Below, piece by piece: positions 46,183 to 55,272 of a DNA stretch of 64,000 nucleotides. The notes beneath the pieces are model-generated. The model was given only the letters and a program-made list of their open reading frames with translations, ran no database searches and had not been told where the DNA came from. Source of the DNA: BPJU01 sp964425225 (lineage in GTDB: Bacteria > Planctomycetota > Planctomycetia > Pirellulales > Pirellulaceae); NCBI GenBank assembly GCA_964425225.1, contig CAYRMD010000017.1, positions 1 through 64,000 of the forward strand, written 5' to 3'. Made by a program: the position numbers and the translations under genes. Numbering within the stretch: position 1 is the stretch's first letter; each line of letters opens with the position of its first letter.

Positions 46183-47079
46183 ATGGACCGGATTGCTGTT
46201 CCATCTGCGTCGCACTCGCTAAACCTGGGCGGAAGGCCGGCGTATTTTCGCATCTTATGGCTTTTTGCGCGCAATAGCCTGATGCGGGATATGTCGTATC
46301 GAGTGAATTTTCTCATCGAATGCGTATCGTCTATTTCATGGGCTCTGATGAATATCGGGTTTTATTGGATCGTATTTCGACATACGCGCATGATTGGACA
46401 CGAAACGGGGTGGGGCGAGGCAGAGTTTTTTGTATTTCTGGCCACCACTTGGTTCATCAATTCGCTTGTGCAGACCTTCTTTATGCCGAATGCCGAGGAG
46501 TTTAGTGAGCTAATACGTACAGGCAACCTCGATTTTGCATTACTTAAACCAATCGATACGCAATTTCTCATCTCGTTTCGTCGGATGGATTGGTCCTCAT
46601 TGTCCAATATGATCACGGCTGGTGGACTAATGGCGATCAGTGTGATGCGGCTAACAAGCCGCCCTGAGCAGCCCCTGATAATCGGACCTGTTACCGTGGT
46701 GTTATATGTGTTTTACGTTGTGTGTGGTGTGGCGATCTTATATAGTGTGATGATTGTTTTGTCATCGACGAGCATTTGGTTGGGGCGGAATCAGTCGTTG
46801 TATGATTTTTGGTTTTACATTACCAATTTTTCTCGCTATCCAATGGAGATTTATTATCGCGGGTGGGGAAAAGGGCTGTGGTTTGTATTCACGTTTCTCG
46901 TACCAGTGCTGGTCGTGGTAAATGTGCCTGCTCGGATCCTGGCAAGGCCGTTGGTGCCGCGCGCATGGTGGGAGTGGCCTTTAGCCGGGTTCGCCGTTGT
47001 CGCGACGCTTGGTTGCCTGGCAGTGTCGCGATGGGTGTTTCAGCGAGCATTGAAGAGCTATCGTAGCGCCAGTAGTTGA
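46183..47079 (+). CDS. ABC-2 type permease, subunit 2
   Basis: A 298-residue membrane protein homologous to the preceding permease. The ATG at 46183 starts after the previous stop; GGAGG lies 15 bp upstream, in the coding end of subunit 1. About six helices, with FFMPNAEEFSELIRTGNLDF in the middle. Together with the ATPase it makes a heterodimeric exporter. Confidence 0.84.
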   Translation: MDRIAVPSASHSLNLGGRPAYFRILWLFARNSLMRDMSYRVNFLIECVSSISWALMNIGFYWIVFRHTRMIGHETGWGEAEFFVFLATTWFINSLVQTFFMPNAEEFSELIRTGNLDFALLKPIDTQFLISFRRMDWSSLSNMITAGGLMAISVMRLTSRPEQPLIIGPVTVVLYVFYVVCGVAILYSVMIVLSSTSIWLGRNQSLYDFWFYITNFSRYPMEIYYRGWGKGLWFVFTFLVPVLVVVNVPARILARPLVPRAWWEWPLAGFAVVATLGCLAVSRWVFQRALKSYRSASS

Positions 47080-47651
47080 AGGCTAGCCGCGAAATACCAT
47101 GTTAGGGGAGGCGAACATGGGTGGTGTCAGCTTGGGAAGGTGCGATCGCTTAGCTGAGCAGCAACGAGTTGCCGAGGATCCTGACACGGTGGATGGGAAA
47201 GCACTCTTCAGGACAGAAGCGAGCTTCCGAGGCCTGTTGGCGAGCCGCACCGTTTGCGGGTAGTGTTTCGCACGGCAGACGTTCCGGTTGGATGATGTTG
47301 GACGGCGTATGGGAATTTCAAGATGAATAGGGGCGATTCCTGGCTGGGTCAGTATCCCAGTAACGTCGCGTGCATGCGATCCCATTGTCGCTAAGGTAGC
47401 GCGCAAGCCAGTAATCGTGGCCGAGAGCTGCGCGGTAGATGGCACCAGCCCCTAGCGAAAGTGCCGGCAGGTTGCCATGTCGTACCGGCACCGTCCCGTC
47501 GCAATCCGCTGGCCTTGGCCAGTAACCCCCTAGGGGAGCTTTCGGCGCGTGCCGTCGGCGCAACTGCCCAACGCTTGCTACGCCGAGCGTCGTTGTTCCG
47601 TCGAGGTTGGCAATCTAGCCGAATTTGGCATGGCGTTCGGAGAGCGCATTT
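47080..47651. other. Intergenic region upstream of the ebo-like genes
   Basis: 572 bp between the exporter and the UbiA gene, with stem-loops such as CTGGCCTTGGCCAG near 47510 and TGCCGGCAGG paired with a downstream GTACCGGCA near 47490. No gene is supported. A promoter for the ebo-like genes may lie here. Confidence 0.4.
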
Positions 47652-48647
47652 ATGTCAAGCCACAACGTTGTTGCGGGCGGCGCTCCAGAGGCCCGGTCCG
47701 GGGTCCTCGTGGCGTATCTGCAACTGGTAAGGCTGCCCAATCTCTTTACGGCATTGGCCGACAGCCTCATGGGCTATTGGATGATTCAGCCGGGAAGCCG
47801 CTGGTCGAGCACCTTGGGGCTAGTGCTTTTGGGTACCGGTTGCCTCTACTCGGCTGGCATGGTGCTTAACGATCTATGCGATGTCCAACAGGACCGGCAG
47901 CAACGCCCCAGTCGACCTTTACCTAGTGGGCGCGTGCCAATTCACCATGCGCGCTGGTTGGCTGCTTTATTGTTCGCTGGTGGTTGGTTGTCGGTCCTAG
48001 GGGTTGTGCTATTTGGTGAGTCGGGAGTTTTGCGATGGGGACCGGTTAGCTTAGCCAGCGCGTTGATACTGCTGATCGTGCTTTACGATGCCTGGCTAAA
48101 AACGACCCCCCTGGGACCTTGGATCATGGGAAGTTGTCGGGGAGTGAACATCCTGATGGCGATGCTCACGGGCCTGGTCACGGACCGTGCTACGGCTGAG
48201 GTGATCGGTTGGGTTCATGTAGCAGTGGCTGCAGTTGTGACCACGTATGTGGCCGGTATTACTTACTTTGCCCGAAACGAAGCGCAAACCGGCCCTCGCT
48301 CCGGCCTCTGGGTCGGGCTTGTATTTATGGCTTTCGGATGGGGTGGTCTTGCTGCCATGCCGATGTTGGGGCTTGGCCGACCGGAAGCGTTCACGTTGTG
48401 GCGGTTACTATTTTGGTATGCACTTCTGCTGGCAGGGGTTCTTGCGCTGGTAGGGCGCGCTGCACGGGCTCTGCGAACCTTATGCGCCACTCACGTACAA
48501 GCAACGGTCCGGTTGGCAATTTGGGAGCTGATTTGGTGGGATGCAGCCCTCTTGCTCCTGGACCCAAGGAATGCTAAGGGAGCTGTGATCGTCGTCTGCT
48601 TTGTGTTGCCGATGCGTTGGCTTGGCCGTTGGATATATTCAACGTAA
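47652..48647 (+). CDS. UbiA-type prenyltransferase (EboC-like)
   Basis: A 331-residue polytopic membrane protein of the UbiA family. The first Asp-rich motif is N73-D74-xx-D77-xxx-D81 (LNDLCDVQQDRQQRPSRPLPSG), the second YDAWLK at 145-150. Such enzymes attach a prenyl chain to an aromatic or other acceptor. ATG 47652 follows GGAGAGCG. The next two genes are an EboE-like and an EboF-like protein, so it probably is the EboC member of an ebo-type cluster. Confidence 0.82.
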   Translation: MSSHNVVAGGAPEARSGVLVAYLQLVRLPNLFTALADSLMGYWMIQPGSRWSSTLGLVLLGTGCLYSAGMVLNDLCDVQQDRQQRPSRPLPSGRVPIHHARWLAALLFAGGWLSVLGVVLFGESGVLRWGPVSLASALILLIVLYDAWLKTTPLGPWIMGSCRGVNILMAMLTGLVTDRATAEVIGWVHVAVAAVVTTYVAGITYFARNEAQTGPRSGLWVGLVFMAFGWGGLAAMPMLGLGRPEAFTLWRLLFWYALLLAGVLALVGRAARALRTLCATHVQATVRLAIWELIWWDAALLLLDPRNAKGAVIVVCFVLPMRWLGRWIYST

Positions 48648-48779
48648 GCGAATGCCGCGAAGCGGTGCGCACGAGGCAGGATTGGCCGGAGTCCGAGGCA
48701 GCTTTCTGCTGCCGCGTTTCCTGCCAAGAGTCCGATAGACGGCGCAGGCCGTGATTCGCTTCGAGAACTGGTTGCCGTA

Positions 48780-49616
48780 ATGCTGATTGGATATAACACG
48801 AACGGTTTTGCCCATCATCGGTTAGAAGATGCCATTGCCATCTTAGCTGAGATTGGGTACCGAAGCGTGGCGATTACGATCGACCATCATGCCCTAGCGC
48901 CCGACAGCCAGTGGCACAAGCAGGTCAAGCACATAGCAAAGTTATTGGCGGATTATCGATTGGACAATGTGATTGAAACCGGCGCTCGTTATCTGCTGGA
49001 TCCACGTCGCAAGCATCAGCCGACACTCCTGAGTGCTACAGAAGAAGAGCGTGCGGTACGTCGCCGTTTCTTGGAACATGCCATTCGTTGTGCTTCCCAG
49101 CTAGGCAGTCGGTGCGTATCGCTCTGGTCGGGAGCTGCTGCGGACGCGGCTCCCGCCGAAACCTTGTGGGAACGACTTGTTGTCGAGCTGGATCGGTTAT
49201 GCCAGTTTGCCGAGAAACACGGAATATTGTTGGGGTTCGAGCCGGAGCCTGGCATGTTCATCGCCACCATGGAGGATTTTCAGGGTTTGGTCGATCGCTT
49301 TTCGCACCCTTTACTTCGGTTGACGCTCGACGTCGGACACCTTTATTGCCAAAATGAAGAGCCGATCGAACAACACATCCTGCATTGGGCTCCGCAACTG
49401 ATCAATGTGCATATCGAAGATGCCAAGCGCGGGGTTCATGAGCATTTGTTGTTTGGCGAGGGGCAGATCGATTTTCCGAGAATCTTGGGAGCCTTCCGTA
49501 GAGCCGGTTACGATGGGCCATTGCACGTGGAGTTGAGCAGGCATAGCCATGATGCTCCGCGTGTGGCTCGCCATGCATTTGATTTTCTAACCAAGATGTG
49601 GGATCAAGTCGTATGA
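48780..49616 (+). CDS. TIM-barrel sugar-phosphate isomerase/epimerase-like protein (EboE-like)
   Basis: A 278-residue xylose-isomerase-like TIM barrel. Probable metal ligands: E154/E156 (GFEPEPGM), D184 and H187 (LTLDVGHLYC), H211 and E213 (NVHIEDA) and E251 (HVELSRH). It lacks a signal peptide. Its stop overlaps the ATG of the phosphodiesterase-like gene (ATGA), indicating coupling. Members of ebo-type clusters have this fold. A true sugar epimerase is the alternative. Confidence 0.8.
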   Translation: MLIGYNTNGFAHHRLEDAIAILAEIGYRSVAITIDHHALAPDSQWHKQVKHIAKLLADYRLDNVIETGARYLLDPRRKHQPTLLSATEEERAVRRRFLEHAIRCASQLGSRCVSLWSGAAADAAPAETLWERLVVELDRLCQFAEKHGILLGFEPEPGMFIATMEDFQGLVDRFSHPLLRLTLDVGHLYCQNEEPIEQHILHWAPQLINVHIEDAKRGVHEHLLFGEGQIDFPRILGAFRRAGYDGPLHVELSRHSHDAPRVARHAFDFLTKMWDQVV

Positions 49617-50965
49617 ATCGTGCTTTGGATCGCACACCCGCGGTGGTATTACTGTCGGTCCCTGGCTTGGCACCGGAGGATGTTGGGCGGATGCCTCGCT
49701 TACAACAAATTACCTCCGGCGGCTCTTGCGTTCCCCTAGTTCCGTCGTTTCCGGCCGTCACCTGGCCGGTGCACGCAGCTATGGTTACTGGCCGGTTACC
49801 TTGCGAACATGGGGTGGTGGGCAATGGATTTTTTTGGCGCGACACCGGACAAGTCGAGATGTGGACAGCGAGCAACGAAGTCGTCATGGCTCCGCAACTG
49901 TGGGATCGATTACACGAGTCAGCCGGCCTACGCTCGGCAGTCTGGTTTCCGATGTTGGCCAAACGTTGCCGTGCGGCATATGTTTGTATGCCGGCGCCGA
50001 TCCACCATCCGGACGGCACCGAATCGCCTTGGTGTTATACGAAACCGGCCGAGTTTTACAACGAGCTTTTGGCTGCGCTTGGGCATTTCCCGTTGCAACA
50101 TTTTTGGGGACCGCTTGCCAATATTCGCTCCACGGCCTGGATTGTCGCTTCGGCACGGATCGCCGCCGAACGCTTTCAACCCGATTTTTTTCTCATCTAC
50201 TTGCCGCATCTAGACTACGCGGCCCAGCGAACCGGGCCTGGCAGCCCTCAGGCAGCAACGGCGGTGAGCGAATTGGACCAGGAAATAGGGCGCCTGGCCG
50301 ACGCATTCCGCAATGCATACGGCCCACGCCCGATCGTTTGGTTGGTGGCGGGCGAGTATCGGATCGGCCCGGTCAATCATGTCACGTATCCCAACCGGCT
50401 GTTACGAGATGCGGGACTACTGGTAATTGAACAAACCGGACAAGGCGAGCTCTTGAACGTACAAAGGAGCCTAGCTTGGGCGCTGGTGGATCATCAGTAT
50501 TCCCACGTATTTGTTCGCGATCGAGATCCACAGACAATAGATCGAGCCATTCGGCTCTTTTTGAATCAACCCGGTGTTGCTGAAGTCTTGGCCGGACCGG
50601 AGCGTAGGAAGTATGGGTTGGATTGTGATCGCGCGGGCGATTTAGTGGTTATTTCCACTCCGGACAGTTGGCAAGCCTATTATTGGTGGTACGACGATGA
50701 CCGCGCGCCGCCTTTTGCCCGGACGGTCGATATCCACTCGAAGCCCGGTTACGATCCGGTCGAGTTGCATTTCGATCCGGTGCGGCGGGCCATTCCGTTG
50801 GACGCGACTTTGGTTCGAGGGTCACATGGGGCACCGGCGGTGGATCGGGCACAGTGGACGGTTTTTCTAGCATCCGATCCGACGGTAGCTCCTCAAGAAG
50901 AGCGGATGACGGACCGGCGGGTGTACCACGCGGTGCTTGCCGCATGTGGCATCGCGGTCAAGTAA
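49613..50965 (+). CDS. Nucleotide pyrophosphatase/phosphodiesterase-fold protein (EboF-like)
   Basis: A 450-residue alkaline-phosphatase superfamily protein. T50 in SFPAVTWP stands at the nucleophile position and HGVVGNGFF follows as in NPP enzymes, but metal ligands differ: P17 replaces the first Asp, Q205 the His after D201 (YLPHLDYAAQRTGP), and GEY (247-249) the DHG block. H405 (RGSHGAP) remains. I recall DIHxKPGYDPVEL and LVRGSHG as recurrent in ebo-type proteins, so this is likely an EboF whose divergence is shared by the family. Catalysis may be altered or lost. Confidence 0.78.
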   Translation: MNRALDRTPAVVLLSVPGLAPEDVGRMPRLQQITSGGSCVPLVPSFPAVTWPVHAAMVTGRLPCEHGVVGNGFFWRDTGQVEMWTASNEVVMAPQLWDRLHESAGLRSAVWFPMLAKRCRAAYVCMPAPIHHPDGTESPWCYTKPAEFYNELLAALGHFPLQHFWGPLANIRSTAWIVASARIAAERFQPDFFLIYLPHLDYAAQRTGPGSPQAATAVSELDQEIGRLADAFRNAYGPRPIVWLVAGEYRIGPVNHVTYPNRLLRDAGLLVIEQTGQGELLNVQRSLAWALVDHQYSHVFVRDRDPQTIDRAIRLFLNQPGVAEVLAGPERRKYGLDCDRAGDLVVISTPDSWQAYYWWYDDDRAPPFARTVDIHSKPGYDPVELHFDPVRRAIPLDATLVRGSHGAPAVDRAQWTVFLASDPTVAPQEERMTDRRVYHAVLAACGIAVK

Positions 50966-51640
50966 TGTGCCGGGCAAAGGAAGCTCGACGATTGCCCATC
51001 TCGGCAACGCCTCGGTACGGCAGGCTGTGGAAACAGAGAACAGCGCATGGTCTTGCGGAATGTTTCCATGCGAAGAGCCAAGCTGTACTTGCTGAAAAAT
51101 TGCCCTTCAGTAAAAAAGGCCGGCCAAACTAAAGAAAAAATCTCACCTACAATCAAGCCGCATACACCAATTTGGTTGTGAGGACACAGAAAACCATGCC
51201 TGGTCTTATGGAGTTTTTCCGTGCTTTGAGCCGAGCAGGGTTGTGGAAGATAAGATTCTTCCCTAAACCGACACTTGGTCGTACCAGCTCTTCTACTTAA
51301 CCTCGTTGCGACTCTGCGCCGTTGCGCCTCTGCGTTAGTCACTTTCAATCCATGAGCTCGGCAAAAGACCGAAGGTCGATCTTTAACCCTTCTGCGTCGA
51401 AGCCGTTGCTATCCTGCACGTGTCCTTAATGGATTGACGCCAGGTAGAGGTCCGGTCGTATGGATCGTGTGGCCTGTGCGGTTGGCGATACGTAAGCGGA
51501 GGCATCCTCGAGGGGCAGCTCATTGGGTGGCCATGGGGCGCTTCTATACTTGTTGCGGGATAAAGATGGTCGAACGGAACCGAACCGGTTCTCGCTCGCC
51601 GATGTACCCGTTTATCCAGCGTGCTTGAGGAAACACGCTC
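50966..51640. other. Gene-free region with a degenerate repeat
   Basis: No gene is supported. TTGCGACTCTGCGCCGTTGC with the following CGCCTCTGCGTT (51303-51335) is a copy of the repeat seen at 8906 and 9118. GAGGAAA precedes the HEAT-repeat start. Confidence 0.45.
51302..51336. repeat. Degenerate GCAGAGGCGCAACGG-type repeat
   Basis: Inverted relative to the copy at 8906-8923; shared pattern cGCAGAGrCGCArmGG. It lies in a gene-free gap. Confidence 0.45.
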
Positions 51641-53212
51641 ATGGGTTTAACCGACCAGGGAGCAAGAAAGGCGAATTTTTCCGACGCCGACCGGACGCTG
51701 TCGGCATTGGAGCGCACGCTACAGGTGTTGATTTATTCGCCTAACGTTCATGCTACCCAAATACTGATCGGGGCGTTGGACAGTCCGTACGGAGCCATAC
51801 GGGATCGCGTAGCGGCAGCTTTGTTAGAGCGGCGGGACGTGGAAGGTCATCTGGCGCTGTTGGCTCGCTGGGACCGGCTGGGTACCTATTGGCAGCACTC
51901 TCTGTGCCGTGCTGCCGATAAATTGTCCGATGGGCTGACTTTGGCACTCCGCTCAGAACACGCAGATCAATTCAAGTTGGCATGCCGTTTTGCCGTGGCC
52001 TCTCGATCCTTCAATGCACTCGGGGCACTTTTGGATTGGATCGAAACAGGTGCTCAACGGGCAACAATCGCGGCGCAAACGGTGCTTGAGCTGGCCGAAG
52101 AACTGTCCGATGAACTGAGTGGACCGCGCGATTATCGCGAGCGGCGGGATCCGCAACGTATACGGGCGCATTTTGTCAGTAGCTTGGAACGCCTGTTGTG
52201 GTCCAAACCCCAGTGTGTTCCGCCCCAAGTCATGGAAGCCTTTTTATTATTAGCGGGTTTAGAAAATGCATCGTTGCGGCGCATCCTCGAGGATGAAGAA
52301 CATGGCTTGCACGGGGAATTTGTCGAGGTACTCCTGAAAAGTACGCGGCCCGGCGTGCTGCGGTTGCTAGTAAAACTCATGGAAGTACCCGCGTCATCTA
52401 CCGTGCGACACCTGGTCGCTCGCCGACAGGACATCGCCTTCGTGCGACGTCTTGCGCGAGCGCTAATGGGAACGGCAACAGATGTCGTGGAACGGAACCT
52501 GCAGCGCACGGGCCGATTCGCTTGGATTGCTGATCCAGCTCCAGTTCAAGCGCTCGAACCTCAGGAACAGGTTGCACTCTTCCGCGCTGTTGTGCTGTGC
52601 CAAGCACCCGCCGACGAAAAGGTTGCATTCTTCCAGCAATTTTGCGGGAGCCAACACACGGCGGTGCGCGCCGCTGTGGTTCGGGCCTTGGCGTCACTGC
52701 CAACGAGTACTGCCGATGCACTTATCGTCAAGGAGTTAGACGATCCGGACGTTACCGTCCAGTGCGAAGCGATCCGACATTTGTCCCAAAGGCCGATCGA
52801 AAACCGTCTGGAAATTCTGTTGGCGATGCTGGAACGCCCGCATCCGGAAGTGCAACAGGTCGCACGTGAAGCTCTGCGCCAATGCGACTTGGCTCAGTAT
52901 CTTGGTCCCTGGGATGAACTGCCGGAAGAGAAACGCCGCGTTAGGGCACGCCTGGTGTTGCAGGTCGATCCGGAAATCGAGCAACAAATACGCGACGGCT
53001 TGAAAAGTCCGAGTCGTGTTCGCCAAGTGCAAGCCTTGCGCGATGTGGAACGCCTGGGCCTGATCGAGTCGTTGCGCTCGCTGATCGAACCTTTGGCCGA
53101 TTCGCCTGAAGATAGCCCGGTACGGGACGAGGCACGGCGGCTCCTGCAAACGGTCCCAGCCGCTCCCGATACCGACGGATCCATGCTGTTGGCTCATAGA
53201 GAGCAGCCATGA
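51641..53212 (+). CDS. HEAT-repeat protein
   Basis: A 523-residue, all-helical protein of HEAT/armadillo type. Repeats are visible as VHATQILIGALDSPYGAIRD, HTAVRAAVVRALASLPTSTA and DPDVTVQCEAIRHLSQRPIE, among others. It has no signal peptide or catalytic motif. HEAT proteins scaffold other proteins. It overlaps the next gene by 4 bp (ATGA), so they are coupled. Whether it belongs to the ebo-like set upstream, 675 bp away, is uncertain. Confidence 0.78.
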   Translation: MGLTDQGARKANFSDADRTLSALERTLQVLIYSPNVHATQILIGALDSPYGAIRDRVAAALLERRDVEGHLALLARWDRLGTYWQHSLCRAADKLSDGLTLALRSEHADQFKLACRFAVASRSFNALGALLDWIETGAQRATIAAQTVLELAEELSDELSGPRDYRERRDPQRIRAHFVSSLERLLWSKPQCVPPQVMEAFLLLAGLENASLRRILEDEEHGLHGEFVEVLLKSTRPGVLRLLVKLMEVPASSTVRHLVARRQDIAFVRRLARALMGTATDVVERNLQRTGRFAWIADPAPVQALEPQEQVALFRAVVLCQAPADEKVAFFQQFCGSQHTAVRAAVVRALASLPTSTADALIVKELDDPDVTVQCEAIRHLSQRPIENRLEILLAMLERPHPEVQQVAREALRQCDLAQYLGPWDELPEEKRRVRARLVLQVDPEIEQQIRDGLKSPSRVRQVQALRDVERLGLIESLRSLIEPLADSPEDSPVRDEARRLLQTVPAAPDTDGSMLLAHREQP

Positions 53213-53832
53213 ACGGTATGTTGCAGATGCGACGAACCGGCCCGAAGCGACATGGTTTGCTTTGTCGAACCGGTCCAGGCACGGGAGCAACCCGGATAGA
53301 TCCTTTGAGGTGGAGCAGCAGTTTTCGGTCGCCACGTGCGATGGAAGGTTTTCCAGCCGTGATACTGTCACCGCCTTACGTTGGCTTGCTGATAAGCCAG
53401 GTCGACTTCCGCCTCCGCTCATCGGCCGATCTACGTAGTGCTGCTATCCTGGTCGGGATTGTTGTGATGGTTGCGTTAGTGGCCTACGTATGCTGGTGGG
53501 TGGTCGTCTGGCGCGATCAACGACGGCGTACCAGCGAGCAATACCTGTTTGCTGATCTGGCGCGTGCGCATCGGCTGAGTTGGTCCGAGCAAAGGCTGTT
53601 ACTCCACGGCGCTCGATTGGCTGGAATTCGATATCCGTCCAGCCTCTTTCTCGATCCAGGAGTTTGGGATCAGTTAGCGAATCAGATGCGGGGTGCGGAA
53701 CTCGCCGCGCGTCTCCACAACCTGCGGCAACGATTGCTGCCGCCAGCGGAAGTAGGTGAGCCGTTGTCGTTTCGGGCCGAATCAAAGCGTACGACCACGA
53801 GCTTTCGCCAGTCCGCAGGAGGCCTATCATGA
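53209..53832 (+). CDS. Single-pass membrane protein
   Basis: A 207-residue protein with one membrane helix at about residues 78-100 and a cytoplasmic C-terminal helical domain. The start at 53209 (ATGA overlap with the HEAT gene) is preferred; an in-frame ATG at 53341 would give a shorter protein. No family recognised. It converges on the coiled-coil protein at 53872, with 39 bp between. Confidence 0.65.
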   Translation: MNGMLQMRRTGPKRHGLLCRTGPGTGATRIDPLRWSSSFRSPRAMEGFPAVILSPPYVGLLISQVDFRLRSSADLRSAAILVGIVVMVALVAYVCWWVVVWRDQRRRTSEQYLFADLARAHRLSWSEQRLLLHGARLAGIRYPSSLFLDPGVWDQLANQMRGAELAARLHNLRQRLLPPAEVGEPLSFRAESKRTTTSFRQSAGGLS

Positions 53833-53871
53833 CCGCGGCGGGTCGACCAACCTAGTGGCAATGGGAACGTA

Positions 53872-55272
53872 TCAATACCCGCCGCCATTGCTGCCACGAG
53901 CCGGGGGCTGGCGAGGACGAAATGAACCAGAAGCCGACTCAGAACCCAAGGTCACTGTCTGAACACTAGGCTTCCAACCCATTAAGTTCAATAGTTCTTC
54001 AACAGTGATCAGTTGCACGCCGATGTCCTGGCATTGCTCGCGTATGGCGCTGAAGTTTTTAAGCATTTCCGGTGAGTCCCGTTCGGTCGGTTCGCGTCCC
54101 ACTACCAAGAAACGTGTACCTACCTCGACCTTACCTACTATCTCCCCCGCGTCGGTTACTTCAGCATCGATTTGACCGTTGTTAGCGAGGATGATGTTTC
54201 GAATCAACTCGCGATCCGAAACACCATCGCGGTTAATGTCCATAAAGCCTGCCAAGGCAAAGCGTATTCTCGAACCGACCTGCCATGTCGGACTATACAC
54301 GAAATCACCCTTCATTACAGGATTTCGCGGATTGTCGTCGACGATTCGTGCTTCGGCTAAATGCTGATCCAGCACGCGCGTCACCTCGACACTCGCCTTC
54401 GGTTTCGTATGCCGCACGTTAGTGACATTTTGGTCGAATACTCCGAAAATCGTTTGAGGGCGTAACGCATCGGCTGACCCCAAATTAATCCAAACATAGC
54501 CCTCTGTCTGATTGACCGTCACGATGTTGCCGTCCGGTTTCTCGAACGATTCTTTGCGCAGATTGGAAAGCTCTTCGAGCAGGCCCGCAATCCGATTCTG
54601 CTGCTGGTTGATTCGATCGAGCAACTGCTTTTCTCGGGTTTGAAAACTTGCCTGGAGATCCGCGATCTGCTGAGTAAGCTCACTAATTTTTGTGGCATCA
54701 TTCTGTGCTTGTTGGAGAAACTTTTGCCGGTCGGCATTGAATTTCTGTATTTCTCGCATCAGGGTCTGTTCCGCCAGTTCCTGAGCGGCTTCTGCGTTCA
54801 GCGCTCGTTGCGTAAGTTCATTCACTTTCGCGTTCAGTTCTTGAAGCGTTTGCTTGATTCGATTGTCCGCATTGGTGAGTGCTTCGTTCTTTTGCCGTAA
54901 CGAGGCTACTAAGTTGGCACATACCGTGTGGTAGTTCTGCTGTTCCGTCGGCAGACCTTCGCCAAATTGAGCCATATCTTGCTTGAACTGATCCTCGACC
55001 TTCTGCAATTCCGGCGTCATCTGGAGACCTGCCTGCTTGAGCGCATCGAGCGATTGATTGCTGGCTCCAACCATGAACAGCAAAAATTGAAGTTGGGCCG
55101 ATATTTGCCGCTGCCCCTGTTCGGCCGCATCTGCTCGCTTACGTGCGTCGTCCACCCCTTTTTTTAGTTCGTTGGCGGATCGCCATCCCAAAAACGTCGT
55201 CACCAAAAGCACAATACTCACCATCCCCAGGATGATGACCGCCACCTGCATTTTTTGCGATTCTCGAGCCAT
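53872..55272 (-). CDS. Membrane-anchored coiled-coil protein with calcium-loop-like motif
   Basis: A 466-residue protein: membrane helix at about 9-29 (VAVIILGMVSIVLLVTTFLG), long coiled coil to residue 240 (Gln/Glu/Ala-rich heptads), a beta-rich domain (248-325), a DINRDGVSD loop at 345-353 resembling a dockerin or EF-hand calcium site, and a C-terminal domain reading AEVTDAGEIVGKVEVGTRFLVVG and DIGVQLITVEELLNLMG that resembles a BRCT fold. A Gly/Pro-rich tail ends it. Function unknown; a structural envelope role is inference. Similar proteins occur in planctomycetes. Confidence 0.72.
   Translation of the reverse strand: MARESQKMQVAVIILGMVSIVLLVTTFLGWRSANELKKGVDDARKRADAAEQGQRQISAQLQFLLFMVGASNQSLDALKQAGLQMTPELQKVEDQFKQDMAQFGEGLPTEQQNYHTVCANLVASLRQKNEALTNADNRIKQTLQELNAKVNELTQRALNAEAAQELAEQTLMREIQKFNADRQKFLQQAQNDATKISELTQQIADLQASFQTREKQLLDRINQQQNRIAGLLEELSNLRKESFEKPDGNIVTVNQTEGYVWINLGSADALRPQTIFGVFDQNVTNVRHTKPKASVEVTRVLDQHLAEARIVDDNPRNPVMKGDFVYSPTWQVGSRIRFALAGFMDINRDGVSDRELIRNIILANNGQIDAEVTDAGEIVGKVEVGTRFLVVGREPTERDSPEMLKNFSAIREQCQDIGVQLITVEELLNLMGWKPSVQTVTLGSESASGSFRPRQPPARGSNGGGY

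Noticed and set aside
47083..47445. 120-codon minus-strand frame before the UbiA gene
   Set aside because: It lies in the leader of the ebo-like genes with Ser/Arg-rich random composition and no start signal.
49726..50430. 234-codon plus-strand frame inside the EboF-like gene
   Set aside because: It is a shifted-frame shadow of a gene with clear family motifs.
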